A DNA stretch of 64,000 nt from Uloborus plumipes (GCA_038373865.1 JAXGGA010001636.1:62001-126000), one strand, 5' to 3'. Positions 34,301-49,300 are shown, counted from the stretch's first letter. The notes: generated by a model not told the origin, from the letters alone. A program made the numbers and translations.

Positions 34301-37300
34301 CAAAATATCTTTGGGGAAAAAAAATGTCAGGAATTACCCCTTAACTGCCGCGGGCGTATATATACGCCTTGCTCAACCGATGCATTAATTGCTCCATGCG
34401 TATCTAATACGCCCTTACAAACTGAGACTTTGACAAAACTTGACCTGTAGTCAGAGAAAGCAGTTTTGTCAAGAGGCTCTATTCAGAAAGGCGTATATAC
34501 ACTGAAGTGACAAAAGTCATGGGATACCGCTTAATATCGTGTCGGCCCTCCTTTTGCCCGGCGAAGTGCAACAACTCGACGTGGCATGGACTCAACAAGT
34601 CGTTGGAAGTCTTCTGCAGGAATATTGAGCCATGCTGTCTCGATAGACGTCCATAATTGTGAAAGCGTTGATGGGGCAGGATTTTGGGCACGAACAGACC
34701 TCTCGATGGTGTCCCATAAATGCTCAATGGGATTCATGTCGGGCGATCTAGGTGGCCAAATCATTCGTTGGAATTGTCCAGAATTTTCTTCAAACCAATT
34801 GCGAACAGTTGTGGCCCGGTGACATGGCGCATTGTCATCCATAAAAATCCCATCGTTGTTTGGGTACATGAAGTCCATGAATGGCTGCAAGTGATCTCCA
34901 AGTAGCTGCACATAAGCATTTCCAGTCAATGTTCGGTCCAGTCGCACTAGAGGACCAAGTCCATGCCATGAAAAAACAGCCCACACCATTACGGAGCCAC
35001 CACCAGCTTGAACAGTGCCTTGCTGACAGTTTGGGTCCATGGCTTCGTGGGGTCTGCGCCACACTCGAACCCTACCATCGGCTCTTACCAGCTGAAATCG
35101 TGACTCATCGGACCAGGCCACGGTTTTCCATTCATCTAGGGACCAACCGATATGCTCACGTGCCCACGAGAGTCGCTGCAAGCGATGTCGTTCTGTCAGT
35201 AAAGGCACTCGAGTCGGTCTTCTGCTGGAATAGCCCAAGAAATCCAAATTTCTCCGCACAGTTCTAGCAGACACGTCCATTGTACGTCCCACATTGATTT
35301 CTACGGTGATTTGACGCAGTGTTGCTTGTCTGTTAGAATTTACGACTCTTTGCAGACGTCTCGATCTTTAAGTGCAGGCGGTCGACCACTGCGCTGTCCA
35401 TGGTGGGATGTTATGCCTGAAATTTCATACTCTCGGCACACTCTTGACACAGTGGATCTGGGAATGTTGAATTCTCTAACGATTTCCGAAATGGCATGAC
35501 CCATGCGTCTAGCTCCAACTAACATTCCGCGTTCAAAGTCTGTTAATTCACGTCGTGCGGTCATCATCACGTTAAAACCTCTTCACATGAATAACTTGAA
35601 CAGAAATGAAAGCTCTGTAAAAGCACTGCGCATTTATACCTGTTCTATGCGATGCTACTGCCATCTGAAAATTTGCATATTGCTATCCCATGACTTTTGT
35701 CACTTCAGTGTATATGCGCCTGGAGCAATTAATACATCTGTTTAACAAGGCATATATATACGCCTGCGGCAGTCAAGGGGTTAATGGGTTAATCTGGGAA
35801 TTTTTCAACAAAATCCCTTGAACGTTCTATCATTCTTGGTCGGAATTTTTGTTTGTATACTAACATAATTTACTCCTTTAAACGAAGCTGACACTTGTTA
35901 TCTTGACACTAACTGCATTGAACGATTCGTAAAATTATCGATTGTGTCAACTGTATTTACAGTCCGTGAAGCAAGTCCTCTCGAATCTGCTCATCTCCCG
36001 CGTCGAAATGCGAACGGAAGACAGCGAAGACGTGAAGCAGTACTCCCACGTCCGAGACACGGAGAAGATAGTCGTGCCCCTGGGAGAAGAACTGAGCAGT
36101 TTGAAGGGCAAATTCCTAGACGTACGTTTCCCAATTTCCATACTGCAGTGGTGCCCCCGCGGCAGAATTTTTTTCTACTTTCTGCGACAAATTTTCTGGA
36201 ACCAATTTCTTTCTGCAATACTAGAATATCCTTCAATAATAAATACATAAGCAAACGTCTTATAGTAGTTACAAGCTAATTATATTCATAAAGTTAACAT
36301 CAATATTAGATAAATTCACGGTTTTTAAAACTCACTCCCAGTTATAGCAAAAATTATTTCATTTGATTTTTTACTGTACAATTAAAAATGTTCAATGATT
36401 TTTCACCCTCTTATGGATATATTTCTACTCTTTCTTGATACTTTGATGCAGCTAGCCTTTTACTCTTTCAAACATTAGTACTAAAAATATTCCAATAGGA
36501 ACAATAACAACAGGAATTACGATTGTTTCCATAGAAGAATAATCTGTTATGGCTGTTCTTCGGAATGGTTTTACTGCTGGATCTTTCATTTACTTATTCT
36601 TTCAGTCTTTCTTCCCAACCACAAAAATCTTTCTGCACAATGTCTCTGATTCTACGACAATGTCGCCGTGTCTGCAACTTTCTGCCACAGGGGTAGTGCC
36701 CGACCCTTTTTCTGCACCTCATATTAACCCATTAATGCCGGTTGGTACAAAAATATACCAACACGGAAAAGGAATATAACTTGTTCTTACATGGCTCTAT
36801 CAGTCTAACAGTTGTGCATTTCACATGGTAAAAACTCACAGAAAGGATACTATATATAAGTTTCGCACCCTTGTCGAAAACGTGTGAGATAATAAGCTTA
36901 AAACTTGAACGAATGTCTTATTGATGTTTTCGAAGTCGGCATTAATGGGTTAAAATGATTTTCCCGATCCAGAATATACATGAAATTCAAAACTATTTTA
37001 TTGTTTTCTAAACAACACAGAAAAATATGGAACAGGAAACAAAATTACAAACCATTAGTTGTTGTAATCATTACTTGAATCGTTTAGAATCGAAACCATC
37101 AAGGTCCGCTTTCTATGAAACCTAATTTTATTTTCAAAGAACATAAGTTTAAACGCTCCTTTACCCTTTTCTTAAGGGCAATAGATCAACAACCATTAGA
37201 TCCCAACAAAATGTGAATAGAAGGAAAAAGTTTTAAGTCGAAACTCCTTTAGATCCACAGTTCCAGCTTCGGAACGATAGATTTTGAGAAATGAATTAAC

Positions 37301-40300
37301 TGGTTTTAATTCTAAGCAACTCATAGTAAAACTATTGAAAAATTTTAAAATGCATATTAGAAAAAACAATCTATGCTTACAATGTTCATTCTATCAAAAA
37401 AAAAAAAAAAATCAATACTAAATATGTATATATTACACAAGGTATCCACTCCTATCGTGGCCCAATAGCTAATTTCTAAACCGTTATCGATAAGCGTATA
37501 GTTCATTTCGGAAAAAATCTCTAAATTACGAAAGAAATTTGGGCTACGAAATGTTTTTCAAAAAATCAAATTTTGAAAGAGTTATGAAATTTAAATTTTT
37601 ATACAGCCCCCCAGTCCTATCAATCATGTTTAGTAAAACATTCTTGGCACTGTAACGTTTAAAACTTTAAAAAAATCAGTGTTCTACGACAAAAATTGAC
37701 CGAGTTATGACGTTTTGAAAAATCAAGATTTTGAAGGATTTCGCATACGGTCCCTTAAGCGATCTCTGGATGATGTTATGAAATAATGCAAAATCTTGAT
37801 TTTTCAAAACATCATAACTGGGCCAATTTTTGTTGTAGAACAGTCATTTTTTTAAAGTTTTAAACGTTACAGTGTCAAGAATGTTTTACTAAACATGATT
37901 GATAAGACTGGGGGGGGGGGCTGTATAAAAATTTAAATTTTGTAACTCTTTCAAAATTTGATTTTTTGAAAAATATTTCATAGATCCAAAATTCCTTTCG
38001 TAATTTACAGATTTTTTCCTAAATAAACTATATGCTTATCTCTAACGGTTTAGAAATTAGCTATTGAGCCACGATAGGAGTGGACACCCTGTATATGTGT
38101 GTGTATTAGTAATGCAATACTTGTTTACATAAAAAACACGTATATCAAGGAAAATGTGAAATGTGTGAAATAAATCTTGAAACCCTTTTTACTCACAAAC
38201 TTACTTGAAAAAGTAAAACGTAATTACTAAAGCAATGAAAACTTGATGAAGAGCAAAAAATTATCTAATAGTTAGTTTTTGAGCTGTCTGCAAAACCAGA
38301 ACCTGAACTGTAAATTTTTATTTTGTTTGAAAGGTCAGATGATTGAGAGTGTTCTTACCTAGGCTGCGTCTTTGGATGTTATTAAATAACAAAGATATTA
38401 ATTTAAAACCTTTGAAACGTTTTTCACAATTTTTGGAGGGAAAACATACGTGAAAATTAAAAACACTAGAATCAAGGGCAATAGAAAATTTTTCTGCATC
38501 TAATAAAATGTGTTTAGAACTTCCATGTAAAATATAACTCGAACTGCAACGTTTTTTTAACAAATGAGGCTAAGGCTGAAATCTACCAGACTGGAAGCCG
38601 ATGTCATTGTTGGTCAACATGGAAAGAAAACTCAATGATTCAAAATGTTTATCTGTTGCCAGTTTCTATTTGTCAACAATTAAAACACGTGTAATTGATT
38701 TTAGTGTAAGAATTTTTAATTTTCCTTCTTTATTCTGCTCTTGTGGCCAACAAATTTTACCAGTAAGGATTATCTTTCCTTTTCCATGTTAACCATATCC
38801 TCTCGAAAACAATGAAATATATTTAGATTTAAAATGCTTTATGACCAGAGAATGCTTTAATTTGAGATAGGCAATCAGGGTCAGGGGTTGCTTAAATTCT
38901 CAATTTAACCTTAGTACCTGTCTAACTGCTATTTCCACATCCCCCAGATCATCCACGGCTACCTGAAGCGTCTCCAGCGCAGGAATGCGATGGGTCCAAA
39001 GAATCCCTCGTCCCTTTCAAAATTCCAGATGCTCAAGTTGAGAGAGGCCTTCAGCCAGCAGCCCCCTTCGACGATCTCTCGGCACGAATACGGTCTCATC
39101 ATGGCGGATTTCTCCCTCTGCATCAGCCTCTATCACGCTTTCGAGCTCCTGCTGCTCCACGGGACACGTTCTTTTTACAATTTCCTGATTGGTAAGGGTT
39201 GTTTTTTTAACACCTTCAGGTCTGAGCTATTTCGACCTCGTATCTCCCACCGGACTGGGGGTTTTTGGCGTCTTCGGGATTTTTTAAAAAATACTTGAAA
39301 AAGGTTTATGTAAGTAATTGTAATTTTATTGAATTCTTCTATTTAAATGAAACAAAACGATTAATTTTTAGTAAGAAATTGTCGAAAAATGCATGTTAGG
39401 AACTTTAACAAAAAAGTTCCGTGTAGGAAAATATTTTGAACCATAAAAGTTTGCACAGATTTATTTAAAACTTACCCAAATCTTGAACAAATATTTAAAA
39501 TATCTTTAATTTGCAAACAATAGATTTCATTAGCAATACAATACATTTTTGACGATATAATGGATTTATTGTACAAGTACCAGTTTTAGGGGGGGGGGGG
39601 GGGCGTTAGGAGCCTGATGTCCATGAAAAGTGAAATAATAAGTCATATGAGTTAAAAATCCTGTAATTGCTTATTTTTTTAATGCAAGATGAAATGAATT
39701 AAAATATAGCTAAAACATTACAATAAGGAAAGACCAACAAGAATTATGGCTAACAACATCAAGAAAAATAAATCACGGAGCTTCTAATTCGCAAATATTA
39801 TGTACCTCGTAAGAAAACTGCTTTTTATAATTTGTAAATAAGCTATTGAAGAAATTTTTGACAAGTACTACAAAATTTACCAAAAACAAACTAAATTTTG
39901 AAACATGAATGAAAAGTAAAAAGATGTTAATATGTAGGTCTCTTTTCATTTACTTGCTCATAAAAAATAATTTTACATTAATTAATTTAACAAAAATTTT
40001 CTGCTATAGTAATTTATAATTTTTTTCTAAAAAGACTTATATAATAATAATGGATTTGCATTTTAGCAACTTTGCAACTTTTATTAACACCTATTTATGT
40101 GTATATGCTGTGCGCACATAAGCATATTGTGAGCTTCCAACTCTTTAAAGTAGGGAAATGCAAAATTTTCGTAAAATTGTAGACACCTGAATAGAAAATA
40201 AAATTTTGATCTGAAGGTTATTTTAACCCCATTGCTGTCTGATAATTGTTTTCTGTAAAGAAAGTCCTTAATCAAGTTAAAGTCTTCAAATTGTAAATTT

Positions 40301-43300
40301 AAACAAGTTATTCAAGGTACTTATCTTAATATATTTTGCATTTGTGTTACTTGTGTTCATGCATATTCCTCATTAGTAATATTTCTTAAACAATAGGAAT
40401 AGTCAACGGAGAAAAGTCTATACCTCATGCTCGATCTGAACTGTCTAAGAATTTTTGTTTTGAAGAAGTAATGCAGGAAATCAAAGAGAAGTACGTTGGC
40501 GACTCGGAAGGTAATTCGCATGTGAGTGCATTATTTTAATTTTTATGTTGCTTAAATAGAAAGTAAAGACTTAAAATGTTGAATAAATCCAAGAAAAACC
40601 ACAGAGCGATTTTCTTCTACTTGTGTTCCTACGCAATAAATTTTTACTTGCATTAAATGCTTTAACCCTTTATACCCCAGCGGGACTCAGAAGTTCCGCT
40701 TATATTGATTTAGTATTATGCATCCTAAATAGATGAAATCATGCTGGTACTTAAAGGTACCACTCATTGTACTGTGCCGAGAGGGCGACAGATTTTACTT
40801 GCGATCGGAAACTTTTCTTAAGGGCCCTGAGGCGTAAGGGGCCTTAGACCCTACTGATTTTCAAAATTTTTGTACTCGGTATGTATGTTGTTTGATGTAT
40901 TTTCAACTATAAAAACCAAAAATATGTATATAAATTCGTTGCTAAATTAATTTGGGACATGAGAGGTTAAAACAAATAAATTAAACACAAAAATGTGAGC
41001 AATAAATTATTTATTGTTTGACTATTATCTTTTTTAATTCACTTGTTAGAATATCAATTAAAAGAACCTATCACTTAATGTAATCGATTTTCAATGTAAC
41101 AAACCATTGTGATTTGTCATTTCGATCCCAGATAATGGAATACCCTGTTTACTAGAATCTTTTTTTGTGGCTATTCCACTAAACGGGCTCGACTGCATTA
41201 AATGTTAATCTTTCGATATTAACATTTGAATAACTTGTTTCATTTCAAAGTAAAAGATTTTCCTTGTCTATATTATTTTTCAAAGTTCTTGAAAAACAGC
41301 TGCTTTTTGCCATGTTTCAAAACTTAAATATTTATTTTTAGGATAATGGCAGGATGAGAAGGTTGCTTCCAAGCCATCCCAAATTAGTCAAATTGCAAGA
41401 AATTGTGCTCGAACATTTCAGAATCCTTGAAGCAGGTAATTTGTTATGAAGCCGTATTCTTATCTATTTTACATGTATATAACTCTTGGCAACATTTTAT
41501 CTGTACATTATTTTCTTTTACATTCAGAATTTCCACCTTTTCCGACTGAACTTGCATTCTGGATTTCCTGATGAGAAAGAAGTTGCCTAGTATAATCCGT
41601 TATAGATTGAATTAGCAAATAATTTAATTATAGTTAAAAAAACTAAAAAACATGCTTGTAGAGATTTTTTTCTTTACAAATATAAAAGTAATATACTCAA
41701 TATTATCATTAATATTAAAAGTTAAACTATATTTGATGATACTGTACAGTTTTCCTTTTAACAAAAAACAAGAAAAAACAAGGGAGGAAATATATTCCCT
41801 TGTAACTAAACAAACGACAACTTAGGTGTTTATCAGACTGTATAGTTTTAGCTCACCCAGGTTCAGCTGTTGATCATTAAACCAATTCAAAAAAAAACAT
41901 GATCTCAAAGCATCGTGTCCTAAAACTTAAAAATACGAAACCAAACTGGACTTAGCTTATCACATGGGAGAAAAGAAATGCAGAAACAACATTATTTCCA
42001 TGGTCCAGCTCAGCGCACGGAAAACCAGGAGACACGTGACACAAAAAGACTAACTAAAGTCGTTAAGCAAGAGAAATGGTTTAATGCAATAAGTTCATAT
42101 TACCATACAAGGTTGAACACATCAATATAATACTGAAATACTTATTAGGCAAGTGAGAAGATTGGTCACACCTTAAAAGCAGAATCGTAACACTTACAGT
42201 TCTTTGAAGAATCCTCTGGCTATAATGGATAATGGGGGCCCCCTCCACTCGAGTTCCAAGTGATGTGATGGGTTGAGCAGTATTTTTTAATGGAATTCCT
42301 GAAAAACAGGCGATACTTTGCTGGGCTGTTGTTGAGCACCTTTTCCACATGGCACCAGCTAGACTTCGCATGACATGGGCAGTTATTGCAGCCCTGCCCC
42401 GGTACACGCGCCAAGAAGCAGCTTCACGTCCTTTTCTCGCCTTCCACACTCCTTGAGGTCCAGGAATCCAATGCCCCCGCGTGCTTTCCAAAAAAAATGT
42501 TTCTTCCCCCTCCAAGCGGAACAGTCCACCCCACGGGGAAAAGGGAGAAAGCCACCCCTTTCGCAGGCATGTGGCGCCCTCCTCACTTTAACACTCGAAG
42601 AAAACTCAAGTTCTAGTTTACTTTTCTTTTTGTCTTTCTTTTACTTTCGCTCAGAAGTGAGCAACGCGAAGGGTGACCAAGCACAATAATTAACATTGCC
42701 TCTACCTTAACACTCACATGCACAAAAACAACTGTACAATACTCTAACTGATTTCCCTCTGATTTTCAAAACTATTAAATATCCGTTCTAAGTTTACATG
42801 CACTTAGAATACGTCAACATGTAATATATAGTTTAGCTTTTGGTATTAATAATTGTATTAAATATATTTCTTTCATATTTGCAAAGAACGTGAATTTCAT
42901 CTTTCATTCAGTTACATACAAACAACTGAAGCACTGATAATACACCAACATGTAATAATGTATTTTAGCCTTTAGCATTAATAATAGTATTAAATATATT
43001 ACTTTTATAGTTATAAATCTGGTTTATCTCTTATTCAGCCTTACATGCAGACCAGTGGTTGGAAAAACTACATATTTTTCGTAGCAAACTACAACTACAA
43101 CTACTTTCTTATAAATGTAGTTAACTACAGCTACAACTACTTTTTTTTTAATGTAGCGAGCTACACTACTTTTGAAATGTAGTAACTACTTCGCTACTTT
43201 TTAAAAATAAATAAATAACAAGAATACACCGATTGAAGATCGACCGAAAAAATTCGAAAAGTGGTTTAGATTAAAAAATTCCTCATTCGAATATGAATAT

Positions 43301-46300
43301 GGAATAAAAATAGAAATTGTCTTTGAATTTATTTGTTACTTCTCCTTTTTGTTCCTTTTTTTTTTGCTAAGATTTATCCTTTTTAGATTTTTTTTTACAA
43401 TTTTTACGAATATTCGCTACAGGAAAAACTTTGTTTTTTTCCTTCGTTCTCTTTTTTAAAAATTTTCTTCGTTTATTTATTTATTTTTTAAATTTAAAAG
43501 TAGTTTCCAGAAATCGCTACAAACTACTATTTTTTTGTATTGCGCTACTCACTACTCTACTTTTTTTAAAAAGTAGTGCGCTACACTACAAACTACTAAA
43601 AAATGTAGCTACTACAGTAGTTTCGCTACTTGTAGCGCGCTACTTCCGACCACTGATGCAGACATAGAAACAAACAAACAATCAAACCCACATGTGAAAC
43701 TCATAAAAGCGTATTAAAAAACTGCTCCCTTTCCAGGCAATGCGGAGAACACGCGGGTGATGATCTTCTCCCAGTACAGGGACAGCGTACAGGAAATAAC
43801 GGAGCTGTTGAGCAGACACGAGCCGCTCATCAAGGTGATGAGCTTCCTGGGCCAGGCTGCCAAATCTGGGTCCAGCGCGGCCTTCACACAGAAGCTGCAG
43901 CTGCAGGTCAGTTGTGGCCCTCTGAGTTTGTTGGTTTGCTAATCCGGTGGATTCGCCACTACTTTTGTTAACCTTCAGTCGGAATTAGGAAATAGTTAAT
44001 TAGAACGTGTTTATTTGGTAGACAAAGTACTATGCTTAACCCATTTATACCCAATTTTTTTCAATTTTTATCTGCTTAAAACTCTTATTTGGAATGGTTT
44101 ACATACATTTTAGGCTTGAAATAGCTCGCCATATTTATTAAGTTATTTAACGTCCTGTTTATGGGATATTTTGCAGATGTGTGAGCAAAATACGACCTTA
44201 CTTGACTTTACTTTTGCAAAGTAACATTACAGTTAAGGCATCTCTGATCCATTTTAAGCAAATCATTTCTAAATAATTTAATTTTATGCAAAATAAGTCC
44301 GCAAAACAAATCTTACTTTCTGTGGCTACCCATGCTGGATCGTTGCTTGACTGATTTGTCTGAAAATAGCTGTCAATAAATAAACTCTGGTGTCCAAATA
44401 GTGGCTCTAACTGGTTTTCTCAAGAAGAAGGATGTTTAACTTGTGAAAAACAGCTTTAGTAAAATGATATACCCATTACCCAGATTTTACCCCAGATTTT
44501 CGTATGCAGTAACTAACAAGCGTCCCGTTTTTTGGCTACTGGGCATAAATGGGTTAAGTGCATCTTACAAGCAAAATTTCAACCTTTAAGTGAAAATTAA
44601 AAGAGTTATGACGTGTCCAAATTCCATACATGTACTTTGAAATTAATATTTCAGTAAAGAAAATTATAAAACATCACACAAGCTGGATCGTAAAATAGTC
44701 TCCAAACAATAACAAAACATAATAATAGCATTTGAATTGATAAATAAAAGATTATATATATTTTTTAAAAAATCAGAAAAAAAGTTCACCTTTGCGACAT
44801 GAATTTATCGTTGGAAAAACGAGTGGAATCCAATCTTCCAATGAATATTTTAGAATGCTGCTAATCCCAAAATGAGAAATTTTTGCAGAGTGACACAGGT
44901 GGTCGAGTGTATGTTTACACATAAATGAAATGTCACTTCCAGCCCAGATTTGATTCTATTTCTGATTTCTTTTTTCAGAAAATAAATGATTTTAAAATGT
45001 GCAGTATTTTTTACCTAATGTTTTCTAATTTAAAAACTGTTATAATATTTTGCACTAATATATTTTTTGATTCCAATGAAAAAAAAAAATTGAGTACTTA
45101 GTTGACAATTTTAAAAAATGGCCAATTTTATTGAAAGTACTAAATATGAGTGATGCATGTATATTTTTCAAAAATTCTACCTTTTTTTGTGACAGAGATG
45201 ATTGTTATAGGGGCATTTCACGGTATTTGTGACATTAGGGGTGTCCATAACAAAACTTTTTAAAAGTTTAAAATTTTTACATATATTGAAAAGTACATTT
45301 TAAAGTATATGAATATCATATTGTTTTCACAATTCACTTTGAATAATGTTTGTAATTACACTCGGAACATTGAAAATGCAATTTTCACTGTTACGGACTC
45401 TACATTGAATTTTTCTTGAAATCTGGCTTAAACTGATTTTCAAGCCAAAACGGGTACTTGAGGCAGATAAAGTAAAGGCTCATCTCTAATATAGCTAAAA
45501 ATTTTAATCAAAAAGTGGGTTCTATAAAAAGTTATGGGTTGTGAAAAAGATGATTGTAGATTTAAAGAAAAAGTAAAGCCAGATTTAAAGAAAAGTTCAA
45601 TGTAGAGTCCGTAATAGTGAAAATTGCATTTTCAATGTTCCGAGTGCAATTACAAACATAATATAAAGTTAACTATGAAAAAAATATATTCATTTACTTT
45701 AAAATGTACTTTTTCAATATATGTAAAAATTTAAACTTTTAAAAAGTTTTGTTATGGACACCCCTATGTCACAAATACCGTGAAATGCCCCTATATCGAG
45801 TGCATGTTTGCACATAGATGAAATGTCACTTCCAACCCAGATTAGATTGCAATTCATTTTTTTTAATTTCTCGACAGGTGATTGAGAAATTTCGCACGGG
45901 GGGCTACAACACCCTGGTGGCCACTTGTGTGGGGGAAGAGGGCCTGGATATTGGAGAGGTGGACCTGATAGTGTGCTACGATTGTCCCAAGTCCCCCGTC
46001 CGACTGGTGCAGCGCATGGGACGCACGGGACGCTTCAGGAAGGGACGGATCATCATTCTCTTATCCGAGGGCAAGGAAGAACAGGTATTTTTTCCCACTA
46101 ATCTATGGAAATCTCAATTTCATTCTTCAGATTCACTCTGATGGTTATTTTTGTTATTATTTTAATTATAACCAGCTGCCAGGGCAGCTAGATTAGCTTC
46201 CTGCGGCATGTTGATGCATAACGTCCCCCCGCCACTCAACTTTTATCTCATTCTGAAGTTATATTATTTGATATAATTTAATGTTCATTCTATTTCAAGA

Positions 46301-49300
46301 CATACCACGCACGTGGCCCGGCGTTGCACGGACACTTCGTGCCTTGAAAGTTGTGAGTAAAATTTCAAGAAACTACTCCCCGCCAAGGCGGCTCGCTAAC
46401 AGGCGCTTCACGCCTTTACTTTTTTCTTATATAAAAAAAATCATTCGAATTATTGAGATGCTTCGCGCTTTCAAGATGGTGAGGAAAGTTTCGGTAAGTC
46501 CAGCTCGCTTAAAAGAGAAAAAGCAGAGGTAGATACTCAGTTTTTAATTAAGTAAATAGCTTTTCAACAAATGAATGTTTCAAAATATTACAAGTAGCTA
46601 GCGATAAAAATACTACGTAAGTGGCCCGCTTATGAGTTTCGTGTTTGATTTAGTTAAGCCTTCATTCAAAATTCTCATTATCATTGTTATTACTGTTTCA
46701 TAGCATCGACGGTTTGCAACAATGGATTTCATATTTAATCATTTATTAGGCTTAATTGCTTTAAACTTGACTACTTATTAATTGATATCTTTGCTAATTA
46801 AAATCGTATAATTATATAAATTGAAACTAATGAACCTGAAAAATTACCTATCTGTCGGTACCTGGTTCGACTTTCAGTTCATTGGCGTTCAGGAGAAAGA
46901 AGCGTGACATAGATAGAAAGAAAGATACTCAGTTTTTAATATAAGTAGATGATACATGAAAATTTTAGCAAATAACACTTTCCTGTAAAAAAAAAAAAAA
47001 ACTTTGCAAATTTAGAGTGCCTATTTTATCAAAAATAATAATCTATTTTTAGCATAATAAACTTGATATTTTGGGGATGCCGCTCCCTTGCCCCCCCCCC
47101 CCCCACACACACACACAACCCATTACCAGTGCTTTAAAAACAATGGCAGGAGAGCTTCTTCTTTTTTTTTTGCGCCAGGATACTGACAGATTTCGTGCCA
47201 GGATACTGACATTTTCATTATTGAAGGCTTACTGTTTAGGCCCAGAAATATATTTAAAATAAGGAATGTTATTTTTCTCTTCTAACCTCTTAACTCAATT
47301 ACACATTACAGGTAAAATTATTATTTTCTCATTTAAAGCCGAAATGGTGTCCAGGATACTGACATAAAAAATGTTACACACCTCAATTTTGAACTTCAAA
47401 ATCGAAATGAGAACAGCAAGCAAATCATTTTAACAAAATACTCAAAGAATATAAAGAAGTAATGAGAATAAACCATTGCTGTAGCACCGCAGATTCAAAA
47501 TTAATTATTTTTGCCCTTAATAATTGAACTTATTTCTAGGCCAGGATACTGACATACAATCCTTGGAACAAACTTTAAAATAATGTACCTTATTTATTTA
47601 ATTAGTAAAATGAACTAAAACAATCTACTTATATTAAAAACTGAGTATCTTTCTAACTATCTTTCTTTCTTTCTATCTTTCTTTCTATGTCACGCTTCTT
47701 TCTCCTGAACGCCAATGAACTGAAAGTCGAACCAGGTACCGATAGATAGGTAATTCTTCAAGCTTCATTAGTTTCAATTTATATAATTATACGATTTTAA
47801 TTAGCGAAGATATCAATTAATAAGTAGTCAATTTTAAAGCGATTAAGCCTAATAAATGATTAAATATGAAATCCATTGTTGCAAAACGTATGGTTGCCAA
47901 GAAACAGTAATAACAATGATAATGAGAATTTTGAATGAAAGCTTAACTAAATCAAACACGAAACTCATAAGCGGGTCACGTACGTTGTATTTTTATCGCT
48001 AGCTACTTGTAATATTTTGAAACATTCATTTGTTGAAAAGCCATCTACTTATATTAAAAACTGAGTATCTATGTCTGCTTTTTTCCTTTAAGCGAGCTGA
48101 ACTTACTGAAACTTTCCTCACCATCTTGAAAGCGCGAAACATCTCAATAATTCGAATGATTTTTTATATAGGAAAAAAGTAAAGGCGTGAAGCGCCTGTT
48201 AGCGAGCCGCCTTGGCGGGGAGTAGTTTCTTGAAATTTTCCTCACAACTTTCAAGGCACGAAGTGCCCGTGCAACGCCGGGCCACGTGCGTGGTATGTCC
48301 TGAAATCGAATGAACATTAAATTCTATCAAATAATATAACTTCAGAATGAGGTAAAAGTTAAAGAGGGGGCACGTTATGCATCAACATGCCGCAGGAAGC
48401 TAATCTAGCTGCCCTGGCAGCTAGTACTATCTTACATTCTGAAATGTGCATAACTCAGTATTGTAAATTGAACTTGTGAAATATTCATGTAAAATTTTTA
48501 AATAAATTTAAGCACATTTGAGAAACAGGTTGGGACACTCAAAAAGAGTGACTTTTGGGTAATTCAAAAATATTTGTAGGAAAAAATAAATGAATTATTG
48601 ATTGCTTTGATTTGGAATCGATAATATCAGAAAAGTATTTCTGACAAATAAAAAATTAAAAAACTTTCCAGGTAAAACAATTTTTGTGTTATTCTTAGGG
48701 GACATGATGTTGTTAGGATTTTGGAGTTTACATTAATCAATCGTTATTCATTCAGTTAAAACCTTCCGTTCCAGACGTATAAAACCTGCGAGTATCAGAA
48801 GAAGAGCATCAACCAGGCCATCAAGAAGGGGTTCTCGGGTGCCCAGCTGTACCAAAACAGCCCATCTTTGATTCCAAACGGGGTGAGACCCGTCTGCGTG
48901 AAGAAGGATGTGGAGATTGAGGTGAAAAAATGTCCTCCCAAGAAAAAACGTAATTTCTCATTTTTACTGTGATTTTTAGACTCATAAAAAATTTTATCCA
49001 TCACCGGCCTGGGCTATTTCACAGGCTTGGTATGAACAATTGAAACTTGAGTTCAATAATTCACAACAATATTAATGTTATTTAGGCTACAGAGCTGTAG
49101 GGCCCATTGAAGCGTTATGTGTGTGACATTTTGACGCTGTTTTTTGGCAAATAGCACTAAAAATTTTTTATTACGGTATTAAAATGTCTTTTGTTTCTCT
49201 TAAGTATGACAACCGAGCATATCTAGGATTACTTTAGTGGCAATCATTTTTGGTGGAACAACTAAATTTTTCACAAAATTTTAAATGCAGCGTTGTTACG

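Larger units (their letters stand above)
34334..35784. mobile_element. TTAA MITE CCCCTTGACTGCCG, host of a Tc1-like element
   Basis: Ends CCCCTTAACTGCCGCGGGCG and inverted CCCCTTGACTGCCGC, with TTAC/TTAA borders. GGCGTATATATACGCC-type palindromes near both ends. Split by the Tc1-like transposon. Confidence 0.7.
31850..35792. mobile_element. Outer TTAA element of a triple nest
   Basis: Left end (CTAA)CCCATTAATGCC at 31850. Right end TTAATGGGTTAA at 35781-35792, cut from its flank (34300-34333) by the inner MITE. The flank AAATATCTTTGG matches, inverted, the element end at 63959-64000, which supports the reconstruction. Confidence 0.55.

Noticed and set aside
34881..35267. Plus-strand 128-residue open frame
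   Set aside because: Antisense of the Tc1-like transposase.
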